Position numbers and translations under genes: made by a program. A stretch of DNA of 64,000 nt, taken from positions 1 to 64,000 of the forward strand of contig NZ_FQUR01000014.1 of NCBI RefSeq assembly GCF_900129115.1, in the 5' to 3' direction. The DNA is from Thermoanaerobacter uzonensis DSM 18761 (GTDB lineage: Bacteria > Bacillota > Thermoanaerobacteria > Thermoanaerobacterales > Thermoanaerobacteraceae). Below are positions 38,793-46,638 of the stretch, one piece after another. The notes beneath the pieces are model-generated. The model saw only the letters and a program-made list of their open reading frames with translations, was not told the DNA's origin and searched no databases. Position 1 is the first letter of the stretch; every line of letters starts with the position of its first letter.

Positions 38793-40145
38793 TTATATCA
38801 TCTCCCTGGAATAAAATTCTTTATATTTATTTAAAAATTCCTCAAATCTTCCATTTCTCATTATTTGAAAAAGCTTAGTTAATACTAATTCTGTTAATTT
38901 GATATTTTTGTCACAGTCTTCTTTATCAATAATAAGTTTACCTTTTTCTATAAGGGATTTCGCAGGACATTTTGTACACCAAAAGCTGGCCACACAGTTT
39001 CTGCAATCTTCATGAGTTTCTTTATTTACTGATTGTAACATTTCACTTATTCTTTTGAAACCTGAGTTGATAGCATATATATCATCATATATGTTACCAA
39101 TTTTGTAGTTCCCCCTACTAATATATAGGGGACAAGGCCATATATCTCCATCGGAATCAATTGTTATCTGGTTAATTCCTGCATTACAAAAATATGAATA
39201 TCGTCGTTGCGATAAAATACTGTTTGTTATAGTATTTAATGAAATATTGTAGTTATATTTTTCTTCAAAAATATCAGAAAAAAATTTTTCTACTTCATCA
39301 TCTATTCTATCCAATCCATTTTCATCATCATGTGGTACTTTCAAGTTTTTATCATTTGTTACAACATTAAATACAGAAATTCTTTGAATACCCACTTCAT
39401 TTTTCAAATGTTCTATAATTTCTGTTTTACTTAATTTTTCATAAGCCTGTTTAGTATAAGTAGCCTGAATAAAACCAACATTTTCTTTATTCCTATTCAG
39501 TTTTTTTACATTAGTTACAATAGTAGTATAAGTGCCTCTACCATCTGGATATTTACGATGTACATCATTAATAAATTCTGGTCCGTCGATACTTACAGTA
39601 ACTTTAATATTATATTCCTCAATTAATTTATGTATTCTTTCGCTATAAATAGTCCCATTTGTTTCCATTAAAAAGTTTACTTTTTTATCTTTAAATCCCA
39701 TACATATCGTTTCTATTGCATCTACTGCGAGCAATGGTTCTCCACCAAAAAATAGAATAGCTGACAAGTTTGGAAACTTATTTGCAATTTCTTTGCTCAG
39801 ATTAACAGCTTCTTCTGGTTTCATAACTTTTCTTTTTTTTCCATAGCTACCGTATGATGCGTAACAGTACGAGCATCTTAAATTACAGTCGTTACTAACA
39901 ATAAGCTTTATAGAAGTAATGGTGCTGGTTGATGGTTCTTTTGTGTAAAAATCATCATTAGGTTTACAAGTATTTTTTATTTTTTCCCATATTTCTTTTT
40001 CTTTCTCTGTCAGTGTTTTCTCTTCAGAAATTTTTCCTAAAACATTGACAAACTCCTCTTTTAATGAAAAAAGTTCCATATTAGCTACATTAAATAGTAA
40101 TCTATTATTTAAATCCACAAAGGAATCTATCCTGGATAGATACAA
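38793..40145 (-). CDS. Radical SAM/SPASM peptide-modifying enzyme
   Basis: 450 residues. The N-terminal 80 or so resemble the recognition region common in peptide-modifying SPASM enzymes (NRLLFNVANMELFSL). The radical SAM cluster is C87-N-L-R-C91-S-Y-C94, followed by the SAM-binding GGEP. SPASM cysteines lie at 320, 338, 381, 384, 390, 393 and 411, enough for two extra iron-sulfur clusters, as in sactipeptide and ranthipeptide maturases. The TTG start has GGGGAGG at seven bases. It lies between the precursor and exporter genes, so it most likely installs crosslinks on the 27-residue peptide. Confidence 0.92.
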   Translation of the reverse strand: MYLSRIDSFVDLNNRLLFNVANMELFSLKEEFVNVLGKISEEKTLTEKEKEIWEKIKNTCKPNDDFYTKEPSTSTITSIKLIVSNDCNLRCSYCYASYGSYGKKRKVMKPEEAVNLSKEIANKFPNLSAILFFGGEPLLAVDAIETICMGFKDKKVNFLMETNGTIYSERIHKLIEEYNIKVTVSIDGPEFINDVHRKYPDGRGTYTTIVTNVKKLNRNKENVGFIQATYTKQAYEKLSKTEIIEHLKNEVGIQRISVFNVVTNDKNLKVPHDDENGLDRIDDEVEKFFSDIFEEKYNYNISLNTITNSILSQRRYSYFCNAGINQITIDSDGDIWPCPLYISRGNYKIGNIYDDIYAINSGFKRISEMLQSVNKETHEDCRNCVASFWCTKCPAKSLIEKGKLIIDKEDCDKNIKLTELVLTKLFQIMRNGRFEEFLNKYKEFYSREMI

Positions 40146-40266
40146 GACATTTCCTCCCCTTTCACCTATTACATTTTAAAAAGACAAATAAAGAATTTCA
40201 ATAATTAATATAATTTTTGATTATCATTATAATTTTACGGAATTTGAGGACTTTTAGCTATAAATT

Positions 40267-40298
40267 TCCTCCAAAGGGCAAAATAACCCTTTGGAGGA
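40267..40298 (-). terminator. Hairpin between precursor and maturase genes
   Basis: Perfect 12-bp stem TCCTCCAAAGGG/CCCTTTGGAGGA with an 8-base loop, 13 bp after the precursor stop. No strong T-tract follows, so it may be an attenuator or mRNA stabiliser that lets the short precursor message outnumber the full transcript. Confidence 0.7.
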
Positions 40299-40310
40299 CC
40301 TTTTCTTTAA

Positions 40311-40394
40311 CTAATTTATCTTTACAACACCACATCCGCCAAGCCCGAAGCACCAGTCCATTGGAGACACAGAAGAAAATGTTATTTTACTCAT
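40311..40394 (-). CDS. Putative RiPP precursor peptide (27 aa)
   Basis: Minus-strand ATG 40394 to TAG 40311, preceded by AAAGGGGGTGAAAAT, an excellent ribosome binding site. The product begins MSKITFSSVSPMD and continues W14-C-F-G-L-G-G-C21-G and ends VVKIN. Two Cys, a Trp, a Phe and a Gly-rich core look like a substrate for a thioether- or carbon-crosslinking radical SAM enzyme, which is the next gene. Residues 1-13 could be the leader. I recognise no named family. The gene is shorter than usual annotation cut-offs. Confidence 0.75.
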   Translation of the reverse strand: MSKITFSSVSPMDWCFGLGGCGVVKIN

Positions 40395-40507
40395 ATTTTC
40401 ACCCCCTTTCTTATGATTGTATAGACTTGTGCGAAATTCAAAAGCCTTCATTTAAGCCATTCCACAGACATACTTTTTTTCTATCACTCTTGAATTTTTT
40501 ATCTTTT

Positions 40508-40590
40508 ATGTAGGATTTTCCCTCCCATTTGTCGAATTATTATATATACACTATAAAAAATTTTTTAAGAAGGAGGAAATCCTACATGTA
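40508..40590. repeat. Inverted repeat at the edge of the transposase remnant
   Basis: ATGTAGGATTTTCC near 40508 and GGAAATCCTACAT ending near 40588 are inverted copies flanking an AT-rich core. The right arm covers the start of the transposase remnant, so this may be an old element end or a regulatory palindrome. Confidence 0.45.
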
Positions 40591-41061
40591 CCAGCTTCAA
40601 TCCCCCTCTGACTGATGATGATTATATGGTCTGTGAAGCGGGTATTAAAATGCTTAAAGATGGCAAGCAGTATTTTGATGGTTTTATTAAGCAAAAATTT
40701 GTTTGCAAGTTCTGCAATTCTAAAGATGACTCTGCCTGCCCTATAAAGCATCCTAAATATTTTAATGGCAAAAAGCATAGAGGCTGTACTAAGTATGCTA
40801 TTATATCTTCTGATTATAGGTCTTCTATTAATAGAGACTCCCTATATTTTAAGGCTGTCTATAGACTAAGAATAGAATCAGAAAGATAAATTTAGATTTA
40901 AAGCTCTGGATTTTGAAAAAGCTTATGTTAGAAATATTAATTCTGCCAGCAACCTTAATACTTTTGGCCATATTACTTTGCTTACTGTCGCTATTGTAGC
41001 TATTAAATTGGGCAAATATGATGAGTTTAGATCTCTTGTTGCTTTAATGCAATCGGCCTAA
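40586..41061 (+). pseudogene. Broken transposase remnant
   Basis: Reading starts at ATG 40586 (MYQLQSPSD) but meets stops at once. A 264-bp open piece from 40626 encodes GKQYFDGFIKQKFVCKFCNS and ends KAVYRLRIESER at a stop. The end then continues in another frame as FKALDFEKAYVRNINSASNL through LGKYDEFRSLVALMQSA to 41061. The C-terminal motif is that of a DDE transposase found in Thermoanaerobacter. At least two frameshifts and early stops show it is dead. Confidence 0.75.
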
Positions 41062-41519
41062 TTTTTACTGAATCTATTTCATGCCACTTTTTAACATTTG
41101 GCTTCTATAGGATATTTAAGCCCTCTTTTTGTCTTTTCTTTTCCCTTACCACTTCCTTTATGTTTGATTGCTAGTTTTGATTACTATTATTGTATGTCAT
41201 ACATATTTTGGCTTTTGTTCGTGATTGTTTTAATTAATTTTGCACATCCCTAAATTTCTATGTTGAGCACATCTTAAAACTTTTTTATATTTGTATTTAC
41301 ATCAAAGTTCTAAGATGTGCCTTGGTCCTATACTTTCGACATTTCCCATCACACTAAGACACCATGAATGCAGTAAAAGAGTAACTATGGAAAAAATAAC
41401 TAACAAGTTCCTCCTCATGCCTCTCCCTACTCCCTTTACTTTTCCTTTTCTTACCTATATAATATATGGTAAGTTAAACAATTTCAACCCGAATTGATTC
41501 TGGGTGGTGTATAAAAAAA
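41062..41519. other. Intergenic region with a long hairpin and a promoter
   Basis: 458 bp without a credible gene. It holds an inverted repeat at 41267-41320: 17-base arms (GCACATCTTA and AACTTT joined by one mismatched base) and a 20-base loop. Near the right end is a promoter for the HTH regulator, TTTACT (41435-41440), 17 bp, TATAAT (41458-41463). The rest is pyrimidine-rich on this strand and shows nothing I can name. Confidence 0.6.
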
Positions 41520-42452
41520 ATGGATGGATTCTATTATGATTTAGAGACTTTTGGAAATGAATTGAAAGATATACGTAAATCTTTAAGGCTTACTCAGAAA
41601 GATGTAGCAGATCAAACTCTTGTAAGCACAGATACTCTAAGGAGAATTGAAAATGGAAAGGTTATGCCTAAACAGGAAACTCTTGATTTGATGTCTGTCA
41701 TCTTTAAAAGAGACTTAAATGAGCTCCTATTAAAGTACAGATTTAAAGATTATTCTTCTTTTTATAAAATAAAGACTTCTATTGAAGATAAGCTTGAAGG
41801 TGGAGAATTTGAGGATTTGAAAAAGGACCTCAAAGAGCTTAAAAAAATAATTGATAAAGGGAAAATGGGCCTTTATTACATTCGATTATTGAAGCAACTT
41901 CTCTTGTTAGTGGAGTCTGTTATTGAAAAAACTGTAAATAATGATTATGAAAAGGCTTTAGAAAAATTGATTGAAGCTATGAAAGTCACTATACCAGATT
42001 TTTCTCTTTCTAACTATACCCGCTTTGTGTACAGCAGTATGGAAGTTAGAATTTTAATGAATATGGCTATTATACTAAGAGAAAAAGAATCATACGAAAA
42101 ATGTATAGAAATGCTCCTTTTCTGCTTAGAAGCACTGGAGAAAGACAATGTAGAAGAAAGAATTAGGGTATATTACAATCTCTCCTATACGTATCACCTG
42201 ACTTCCATATATGATAAGGCGCTTTACTGCGCAGAAGAAGGCATTAAAACTTGTGCAGAAAACAAGACTTTAAATGGCTTGGCACTTTTATACTTCAGAA
42301 AGGGAATTGCCGAATTTAAGCTTAATAGAGAAAACTACATAGATTCTCTTTTAAAGGCTTTATATCTTTCAGAAATATGTGGGCATGAAAAGTTAAAGAA
42401 AATGGTCATAGAAAGTTGCAAGAAAATTTATAATATAGAGCTAACCACATAA
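41520..42452 (+). CDS. HTH regulator with TPR domain (RRNPP type)
   Basis: 310 residues. The N-terminal Xre-type helix-turn-helix (LRLTQKDVADQTLVSTDTLRRIENG, residues about 22-46) is followed by a long helical repeat region with TPR-like units (MEVRILMNMAIILREKESYEKCIEML; YYNLSYTYHLTSIYDKALYCAEEGI). This is the layout of peptide-sensing RRNPP regulators such as PlcR and Rgg. No cognate signal peptide gene is evident next to it. It lies 1.1 kb from the RiPP precursor on the opposite strand and could control it. GGGTGGTG precedes the ATG. Confidence 0.85.
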   Translation: MDGFYYDLETFGNELKDIRKSLRLTQKDVADQTLVSTDTLRRIENGKVMPKQETLDLMSVIFKRDLNELLLKYRFKDYSSFYKIKTSIEDKLEGGEFEDLKKDLKELKKIIDKGKMGLYYIRLLKQLLLLVESVIEKTVNNDYEKALEKLIEAMKVTIPDFSLSNYTRFVYSSMEVRILMNMAIILREKESYEKCIEMLLFCLEALEKDNVEERIRVYYNLSYTYHLTSIYDKALYCAEEGIKTCAENKTLNGLALLYFRKGIAEFKLNRENYIDSLLKALYLSEICGHEKLKKMVIESCKKIYNIELTT

Positions 42453-42565
42453 TAGCAAATCTTGGCAAAAAACGTTCAGTGATGATTTTCTCATGTATAA
42501 TAGGAACAGGCAAGGTTATATCTCCTATGCTGACTACTAGCTCTGTTTAGTTCATCTTAGTGTGA

Positions 42566-42571
42566 TATAAT
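42566..42571 (+). promoter_or_regulatory. -10 box upstream of the MntA/HepT remnant
   Basis: TATAAT preceded by TGTGA, 46 bp before the mntA-like start. The -35 is weak. Confidence 0.45.
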
Positions 42572-42617
42572 AAATAAAAGATAAAAACATTTATTAATAA
42601 GGTGAGGATTAATAACA

Positions 42618-43034
42618 ATGAGAGATTTGAGTAGTATTAGTAAAGAATTAGAAAAATTGAAATCATATTTGTCTGATAACCCCAGTATAATTGCTTTCTA
42701 CCTTTTTGGATCTTATGGCACGGAATGTCAAAACCAAAACAGTGATATTGATTTTGCAGTTTTATACAACAAAAATGTCTCATTGAAGGAATAACTTATA
42801 TTAGAAGTTAAAATAAGTGAAATATTCAAAAGAGATGACATTGATGTAATAAACTTAAATAAAGCTCCTCTAAACCTTCAACACCACGTCATTTATACTG
42901 GAGAATTATTATATTGTAGTAATTATGTAAAATTATCAGATTTTAAAGAAAAAGTTTTTAAATACTATGGAGATTATGGCATTACCCTCAAATTCTTTTA
43001 TGATGATTATTTGGAAGGACTGGTTAAAAAATGA
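42618..43034 (+). pseudogene. Decayed MntA-type nucleotidyltransferase antitoxin
   Basis: Frame from ATG 42618 (with GGTGAGG upstream) encodes the minimal nucleotidyltransferase motif FGSYGTECQNQNSDIDFAVL, the GSx9-10DxD signature of MntA-type antitoxins. An in-frame TAA at 42792-42794 follows KNVSLKE. Beyond it the same frame stays open through SEIFKRDDIDVINLN to TGA 43032. A single CAA-to-TAA change would explain the break. The stop overlaps the next ATG (ATGA), as in intact mntA-hepT pairs. Confidence 0.8.
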
Positions 43035-43378
43035 CTATTGATAAAGATAAGATAATAAAAAAATAAATATCATCAAAAAAGCTTTAACAAATTTAAGTGA
43101 ACTTGCCGAACTTATAGATAATGAATTTTCATCAGATTTTAAATATTATGACTCTGCAAAATACAATTTACAAATTGCAATAGAAGCAATGATAGACATT
43201 GGTAATCACATTATATCAAGACTAAATTATGAACCGCCAAAAACATATGCTGATACATTCGAAATTCTCACTAAACACAATATTACCTTATGACTCGGTC
43301 AATACATATAAACTTATGGCAAAATTTCGCAATAGAATTGTTCATTTTTACGACGATATAAGTAATCTGGAAGTATAG
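43031..43378 (+). pseudogene. Decayed HepT-type HEPN toxin
   Basis: Starts ATG 43031 and stops at 43064 after a run of seven A. A shifted frame continues INIIKKALTNLSELAELI and YDSAKYNLQIAIEAMIDIGN. A second shift near 43290 gives PYDSVNTYKLMAKFRNRIVH and then FYDDISNLEV. RNRIVHFY is the RX4HXY ribonuclease motif of HEPN toxins. Two frameshifts make it a pseudogene. Its 3' end overlaps the convergent CofE-like gene by 31 bp. Confidence 0.82.
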
Positions 43379-44007
43379 CTTTTGTAATTTTTTATAACTA
43401 CAATAGGAGTTTGTTGTTCAGCATTACCTGATGGGTTATCGATAAATAAGCTTTCTACGAATTTTTTATCAACCCCTTTAGAGGCACCAATGCAATCAGC
43501 ACGCTGCAAATCATTTGCATCAATTATAACTGCATCAACTCCCGTTTTCTCTTTTATCCTTTCGCAAACTGCATCGGGGTCTTTAGGTCCCAACACTATG
43601 TATCTATGATAAGGGGGCATTGTTCCTGCAATGTCGTCGATTAAAGCAACTTTTCTCCCAGCTATAATAAAAAACCACCCTTTTCTACCCAATAGCTTGC
43701 CTAGCCCTCCTATAATAGAAGCAATCAAAATCCTAAACCATCCCACTTCGTTGATAGCACATTGCATTGCTTGAGGAGAAGTAAGACTTCCATTCCTGTC
43801 GGTAAACTTACACAGTATCTTTGCAAGGACCCCTGGCTTTATATCTTCGGGAAGATATGCCCTACCTTGTGTTATAGCTACAACGCTTTCTGCAATTGAT
43901 ATTAAATCTCCTGGCTCTGCTATATCTTTTGTGTAATTGTACACAACTTCTACTATATCATCTTTTTCAGTTATAATATGGGTTTTTATTGGTATTTTTC
44001 CGTACAT
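43348..44007 (-). CDS. CofE-like (F420-0:gamma-glutamyl ligase family) protein
   Basis: 220 residues from ATG 44007, which has GGAGG eight bases upstream. A longer frame to 44109 has no such site. GDLISIAESVVAITQGRAY and GTMPPYHRYIVLGPKDPD fit the CofE/DUF129-type family. F420 is not generally known in this genus, so the substrate is open. The last dozen residues (NYKSYTSRLLISS) run antisense into the hepT remnant and look like an acquired tail, so the original stop may be lost. Confidence 0.75.
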   Translation of the reverse strand: MYGKIPIKTHIITEKDDIVEVVYNYTKDIAEPGDLISIAESVVAITQGRAYLPEDIKPGVLAKILCKFTDRNGSLTSPQAMQCAINEVGWFRILIASIIGGLGKLLGRKGWFFIIAGRKVALIDDIAGTMPPYHRYIVLGPKDPDAVCERIKEKTGVDAVIIDANDLQRADCIGASKGVDKKFVESLFIDNPSGNAEQQTPIVVIKNYKSYTSRLLISS

Positions 44008-44100
44008 AAATTTTGCCTCCAAATATCCTAAAAATTGTAATAATAAAATTTTTAGTAAATATCTTTTATTTTTTTCTTGTTGTGGTAAAATATATTTGTC

Positions 44101-44144
44101 TTTCATCACAATTATATCACAAATTCATCACAATTATTTCACAA
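44101..44144. repeat. Four 11-bp tandem repeats between divergent genes
   Basis: Four exact 11-bp units of pattern NTTNNNTCACAA-like spacing (units tttcatcacaa, ttatatcacaa, attcatcacaa, ttatttcacaa). The TCACAA core is invariant. On the minus strand a TATAAT box falls in the repeat and could serve the CofE-like gene. One helical turn spacing suggests a multi-site operator. Confidence 0.8.
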
Positions 44145-44187
44145 CTTATGTTTTTTAATCTAATTTTAACAATTGGAGAGGATAAAA

Positions 44188-45045
44188 ATGTTAAACAAAT
44201 TGACAAATTTAAAAATTGATTCTACTTCCAGCAATGAATCAATAAAAAATCTTAAAAGTCTTATTGTATTTGAGTTTTCACTAAAAGTACCAACGTATCA
44301 TGTAGAAAAGCAAAGCACCTCACTACAAATCATTTTTGAAACTACCCCTTTAAACATGCCAGAAGGGAAATATAATGTTTTAGATGGAATAATCTCTCAT
44401 GTAGAAATAAAAGCCATAGAACAACAAATAGTTGCAGAAATAGCATTTGACTTTCAAACAGATTTTGAAATTGAAATTATTGAAGGTATTCCAGCAAAAT
44501 TTAAGCTCTATATAAGTAGAAAACCATTATCAGAGATATTGAAAGAAAAAAAAATATTGATTAATCCAGGATTTAAAGAAAAAACTACAAGTCCCACCGG
44601 GCTTCTTCAACATATACCAATGATGGCAATAGCAAAAAAACTCCATTTTTTGCTCACGACATGTGGGGCACAAAGTAGACTTTCATGGGAAAAATCCCCT
44701 CAAGAAGAAGATTTAGAAAAATTGGAAGAAGGAATTCTTATAGATATATTTACAGAAACTTCTTTAAAAAAAGAAAGTGGATTTAAGGTATATTATTCAG
44801 ATAGAAGTGAAAAATCTTTAAAACTTGCAAAATACATAAACGAGTCTATGTCTCGTAAACTTCAACTTGACAACCTTGGTATTTACCCCAAATCCTATAA
44901 TTATAAAGAGAATGTAATACCTATTGGTGTAGTACCTGCAATGGAAAATATAAGACTTGATGATGCCCATTTGAGAGACTTAGATTACAGAAATAAAGTT
45001 GCTCAAGCTATATTTAACGGCTTAGTAAAATTTTATGCTGAATAA
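44188..45045 (+). CDS. Amidase_3-fold protein without catalytic residues
   Basis: 285 residues. Residues 1-115 look like an AMIN-type beta domain (SLQIIFETTPLNMPEGKYNV). Residues 122-285 follow the pattern of N-acetylmuramoyl-L-alanine amidases (ILINPGFKEKTTSPTGLL; SLKLAKYINESMSRKLQL; LRDLDYRNKVAQAIFNGLVKF). The zinc His of DPGHGG is Phe129, the second His position reads IDIF, and the catalytic Glu motif reads GVVP. No signal peptide. It is probably a pseudoenzyme or binding protein. GGAGAGG precedes ATG 44188. Confidence 0.7.
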   Translation: MLNKLTNLKIDSTSSNESIKNLKSLIVFEFSLKVPTYHVEKQSTSLQIIFETTPLNMPEGKYNVLDGIISHVEIKAIEQQIVAEIAFDFQTDFEIEIIEGIPAKFKLYISRKPLSEILKEKKILINPGFKEKTTSPTGLLQHIPMMAIAKKLHFLLTTCGAQSRLSWEKSPQEEDLEKLEEGILIDIFTETSLKKESGFKVYYSDRSEKSLKLAKYINESMSRKLQLDNLGIYPKSYNYKENVIPIGVVPAMENIRLDDAHLRDLDYRNKVAQAIFNGLVKFYAE

Positions 45046-45049
45046 AATA

Positions 45050-45092
45050 AAAAAGGGCAGGGCTATAGCACCACCTCTACCCTGTCCTTTAA
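45050..45092. terminator. Terminator between convergent genes
   Basis: AAAGGGCAGGG/CCCTGTCCTTT stem with one G-U pair and a 17-base loop, spanning the end of sfsA and just after the amidase-like gene. Confidence 0.75.
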
Positions 45093-45752
45093 AAATACGT
45101 AGTTTTCTCCAACATCACAGGTATAAGCATAAGCTTCTACTCCTTTACCTACAGCCTCTCTTAGAAACTTCCCAAACTCCGGGTCTTGCTCGTCATTAGG
45201 GGTAAAATATTTTATATCATCCATTTGAATTAAAAAAATTACTGCTGCCCTCATACCTTCTTTTTTTACTTTTATAAGTTCTTTTAAATGTTTCCTTCCT
45301 CTTTCTGTAGGAGCATCAGGAAATTTTGCAACACCTTCTACTTCCAGAGTTACTCCTTTGACTTCTACATAGCATATCTCTTTTCCTTTTGTAAGTTTTA
45401 TATCAAATTTACTGTTCCCAAAAGTTTTTTCTTTTTCTACAATGTCATAGCCTTTAAATTCCTCAATAAGCCCCATCTTTATGCTCTCTAAAACTACTTT
45501 ATTAGGCACTTGTGAATCGATAGATATAAGTCTTTTCCCCTTATAAGCAAAAGCCAACTCGAAGGGTGTTTTTCTGCCTTGCCTATCTCTTACTTCAAGG
45601 ATAACCTCTGCTCCCGGGACAAATATCTCTTTACACCTTCCCGTATTAGGCACATGTACTAAAGTCTTTTCTCCGCTATTTAACTCTACATAAGCTTCAA
45701 ATCTATTGATTCTCTTTATGAATTTCCCGTAAACAATTGGATTTGTAATCAC
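45063..45752 (-). CDS. sfsA: SfsA family nuclease
   Basis: 230 residues. Characteristic sequence: RINRFEAYVELNSGEKTLVH, VPNTGRCKEIFVPGAEV, then the nuclease-like core KFDIKLTKGKEICYVEVKGVTLE and APTERGRKHLKELI. Named for sugar fermentation stimulation in E. coli and later reported as a nucleic acid nuclease. ATG 45752 has GAGG at eight bases, with the queD-like stop just upstream, so it ends the fol operon. Confidence 0.92.
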   Translation of the reverse strand: MITNPIVYGKFIKRINRFEAYVELNSGEKTLVHVPNTGRCKEIFVPGAEVILEVRDRQGRKTPFELAFAYKGKRLISIDSQVPNKVVLESIKMGLIEEFKGYDIVEKEKTFGNSKFDIKLTKGKEICYVEVKGVTLEVEGVAKFPDAPTERGRKHLKELIKVKKEGMRAAVIFLIQMDDIKYFTPNDEQDPEFGKFLREAVGKGVEAYAYTCDVGENYVFLKDRVEVVL

Positions 45753-45765
45753 CATTTTAAAAACC

Positions 45766-46134
45766 TCATACAAAATCTTTTTCAGTAATTTCTGCAAAAC
45801 TTGTAGGGGTTTCCCACAATCTCAATTTATAAAGATAATAGTTATCTCCTTTTAGCACTGGCTCCAATTCTTTCCACATCCACAAAAGAATATTTTCGCA
45901 AGTAGTGTTAAATTCTAAAACTTCATTTAAATACTTATGGTCAAGCTTTTTTACAACTTTCTCATTTACTATTTCTTTAAGCTTCACAAAATCTATTATC
46001 ATTCCTTCCCCGTCAGGCTTCCCCTCAACTGTAACTTCCAGCTTATAGGTATGACCGTGAAGCTCTTCACACTTCCCATTGTAATTTATAAGATTGTGGG
46101 CACTGTCAAAAGTAAATGTTTTTGTCACTTTCAT
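45766..46134 (-). CDS. 6-pyruvoyl-tetrahydropterin synthase/QueD family protein
   Basis: 122 residues. Zinc ligands are H13 (SAHN), H26 and H28 (HGH). The catalytic region reads C22-E23-E-L-H-G-H, with both the Cys used by QueD and an adjacent Glu reported in PTPS-I/III types that can make 6-hydroxymethyl-dihydropterin. DHKYLNEV and the C-terminal WETPTSFAEI Glu are also present. It follows folK by three bases in folE-folP-folK, where folB is absent, so a role replacing dihydroneopterin aldolase is likely. Queuosine synthesis remains the alternative. Confidence 0.88.
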   Translation of the reverse strand: MKVTKTFTFDSAHNLINYNGKCEELHGHTYKLEVTVEGKPDGEGMIIDFVKLKEIVNEKVVKKLDHKYLNEVLEFNTTCENILLWMWKELEPVLKGDNYYLYKLRLWETPTSFAEITEKDFV

Positions 46135-46137
46135 TTT

Positions 46138-46638
46138 TTACACCTCATTGTACCAATTCTCTTTATACAGCTTAACTCCTTCTTTATCAGGCAAATCTCT
46201 TATTAAATCTTTAATATACACGTCCCCTTTTTTTATAAAAGGGTTTATATCCGAAAGAGGAATCAACACAAAAGCTCTTTCCCACATTCTCGGATGAGGA
46301 ATAGTCAACACTTCATCCTTTAATTCAATATAATCGTACAACAGTATGTCAATATCAATAGTCCTTGGACCCCATCTTATGAGTCTTTCTCTTTTTAATT
46401 TTTTTTCAATTTCATTTACAACTCTTAATAAGTCATAAGGCCCAATGTTTGTCTCAGCTTCAACTGCAATATTTAAAAACATATCCTGGTTTAAATATCC
46501 TACAGGTTTTGTTTCATAAATAGGAGAAAGCCTCTTTAAAATTATGCCTTCCCAGTGTTCTAACTCAAAAACGGCTCTTTTTAGATTTTCTTCTCTATCT
46601 CCTAAATTAGAACCTAAAGATAAATACACTTCCCTCAT
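46138..46638 (-). CDS. folK: 6-hydroxymethyl-7,8-dihydropterin pyrophosphokinase
   Basis: Transfers pyrophosphate from ATP to the pterin in folate synthesis. The 166-residue product has SLGSNLGDREENLKRAV at the start, then YLNQDMFLNIAVEAET and the signature RWGPRTIDIDILLYD. It overlaps the folP stop by 4 bp (ATGA). Confidence 0.96.
   Translation of the reverse strand: MREVYLSLGSNLGDREENLKRAVFELEHWEGIILKRLSPIYETKPVGYLNQDMFLNIAVEAETNIGPYDLLRVVNEIEKKLKRERLIRWGPRTIDIDILLYDYIELKDEVLTIPHPRMWERAFVLIPLSDINPFIKKGDVYIKDLIRDLPDKEGVKLYKENWYNEV

Noticed and set aside
40551-40778. 75-codon minus-strand frame beside the RiPP precursor
   Set aside because: It is antisense to the transposase remnant and has no ribosome binding site. 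The real small gene is at 40311-40394.
42482-42550. Possible 22-residue signal peptide gene downstream of the RRNPP-type regulator
   Set aside because: No Shine-Dalgarno and no pheromone-like export signal. It would be attractive but the sequence does not support it.
44101-44144. Tandem repeats as a CRISPR array
   Set aside because: Units are contiguous 11-mers without spacers. No cas genes in the window.
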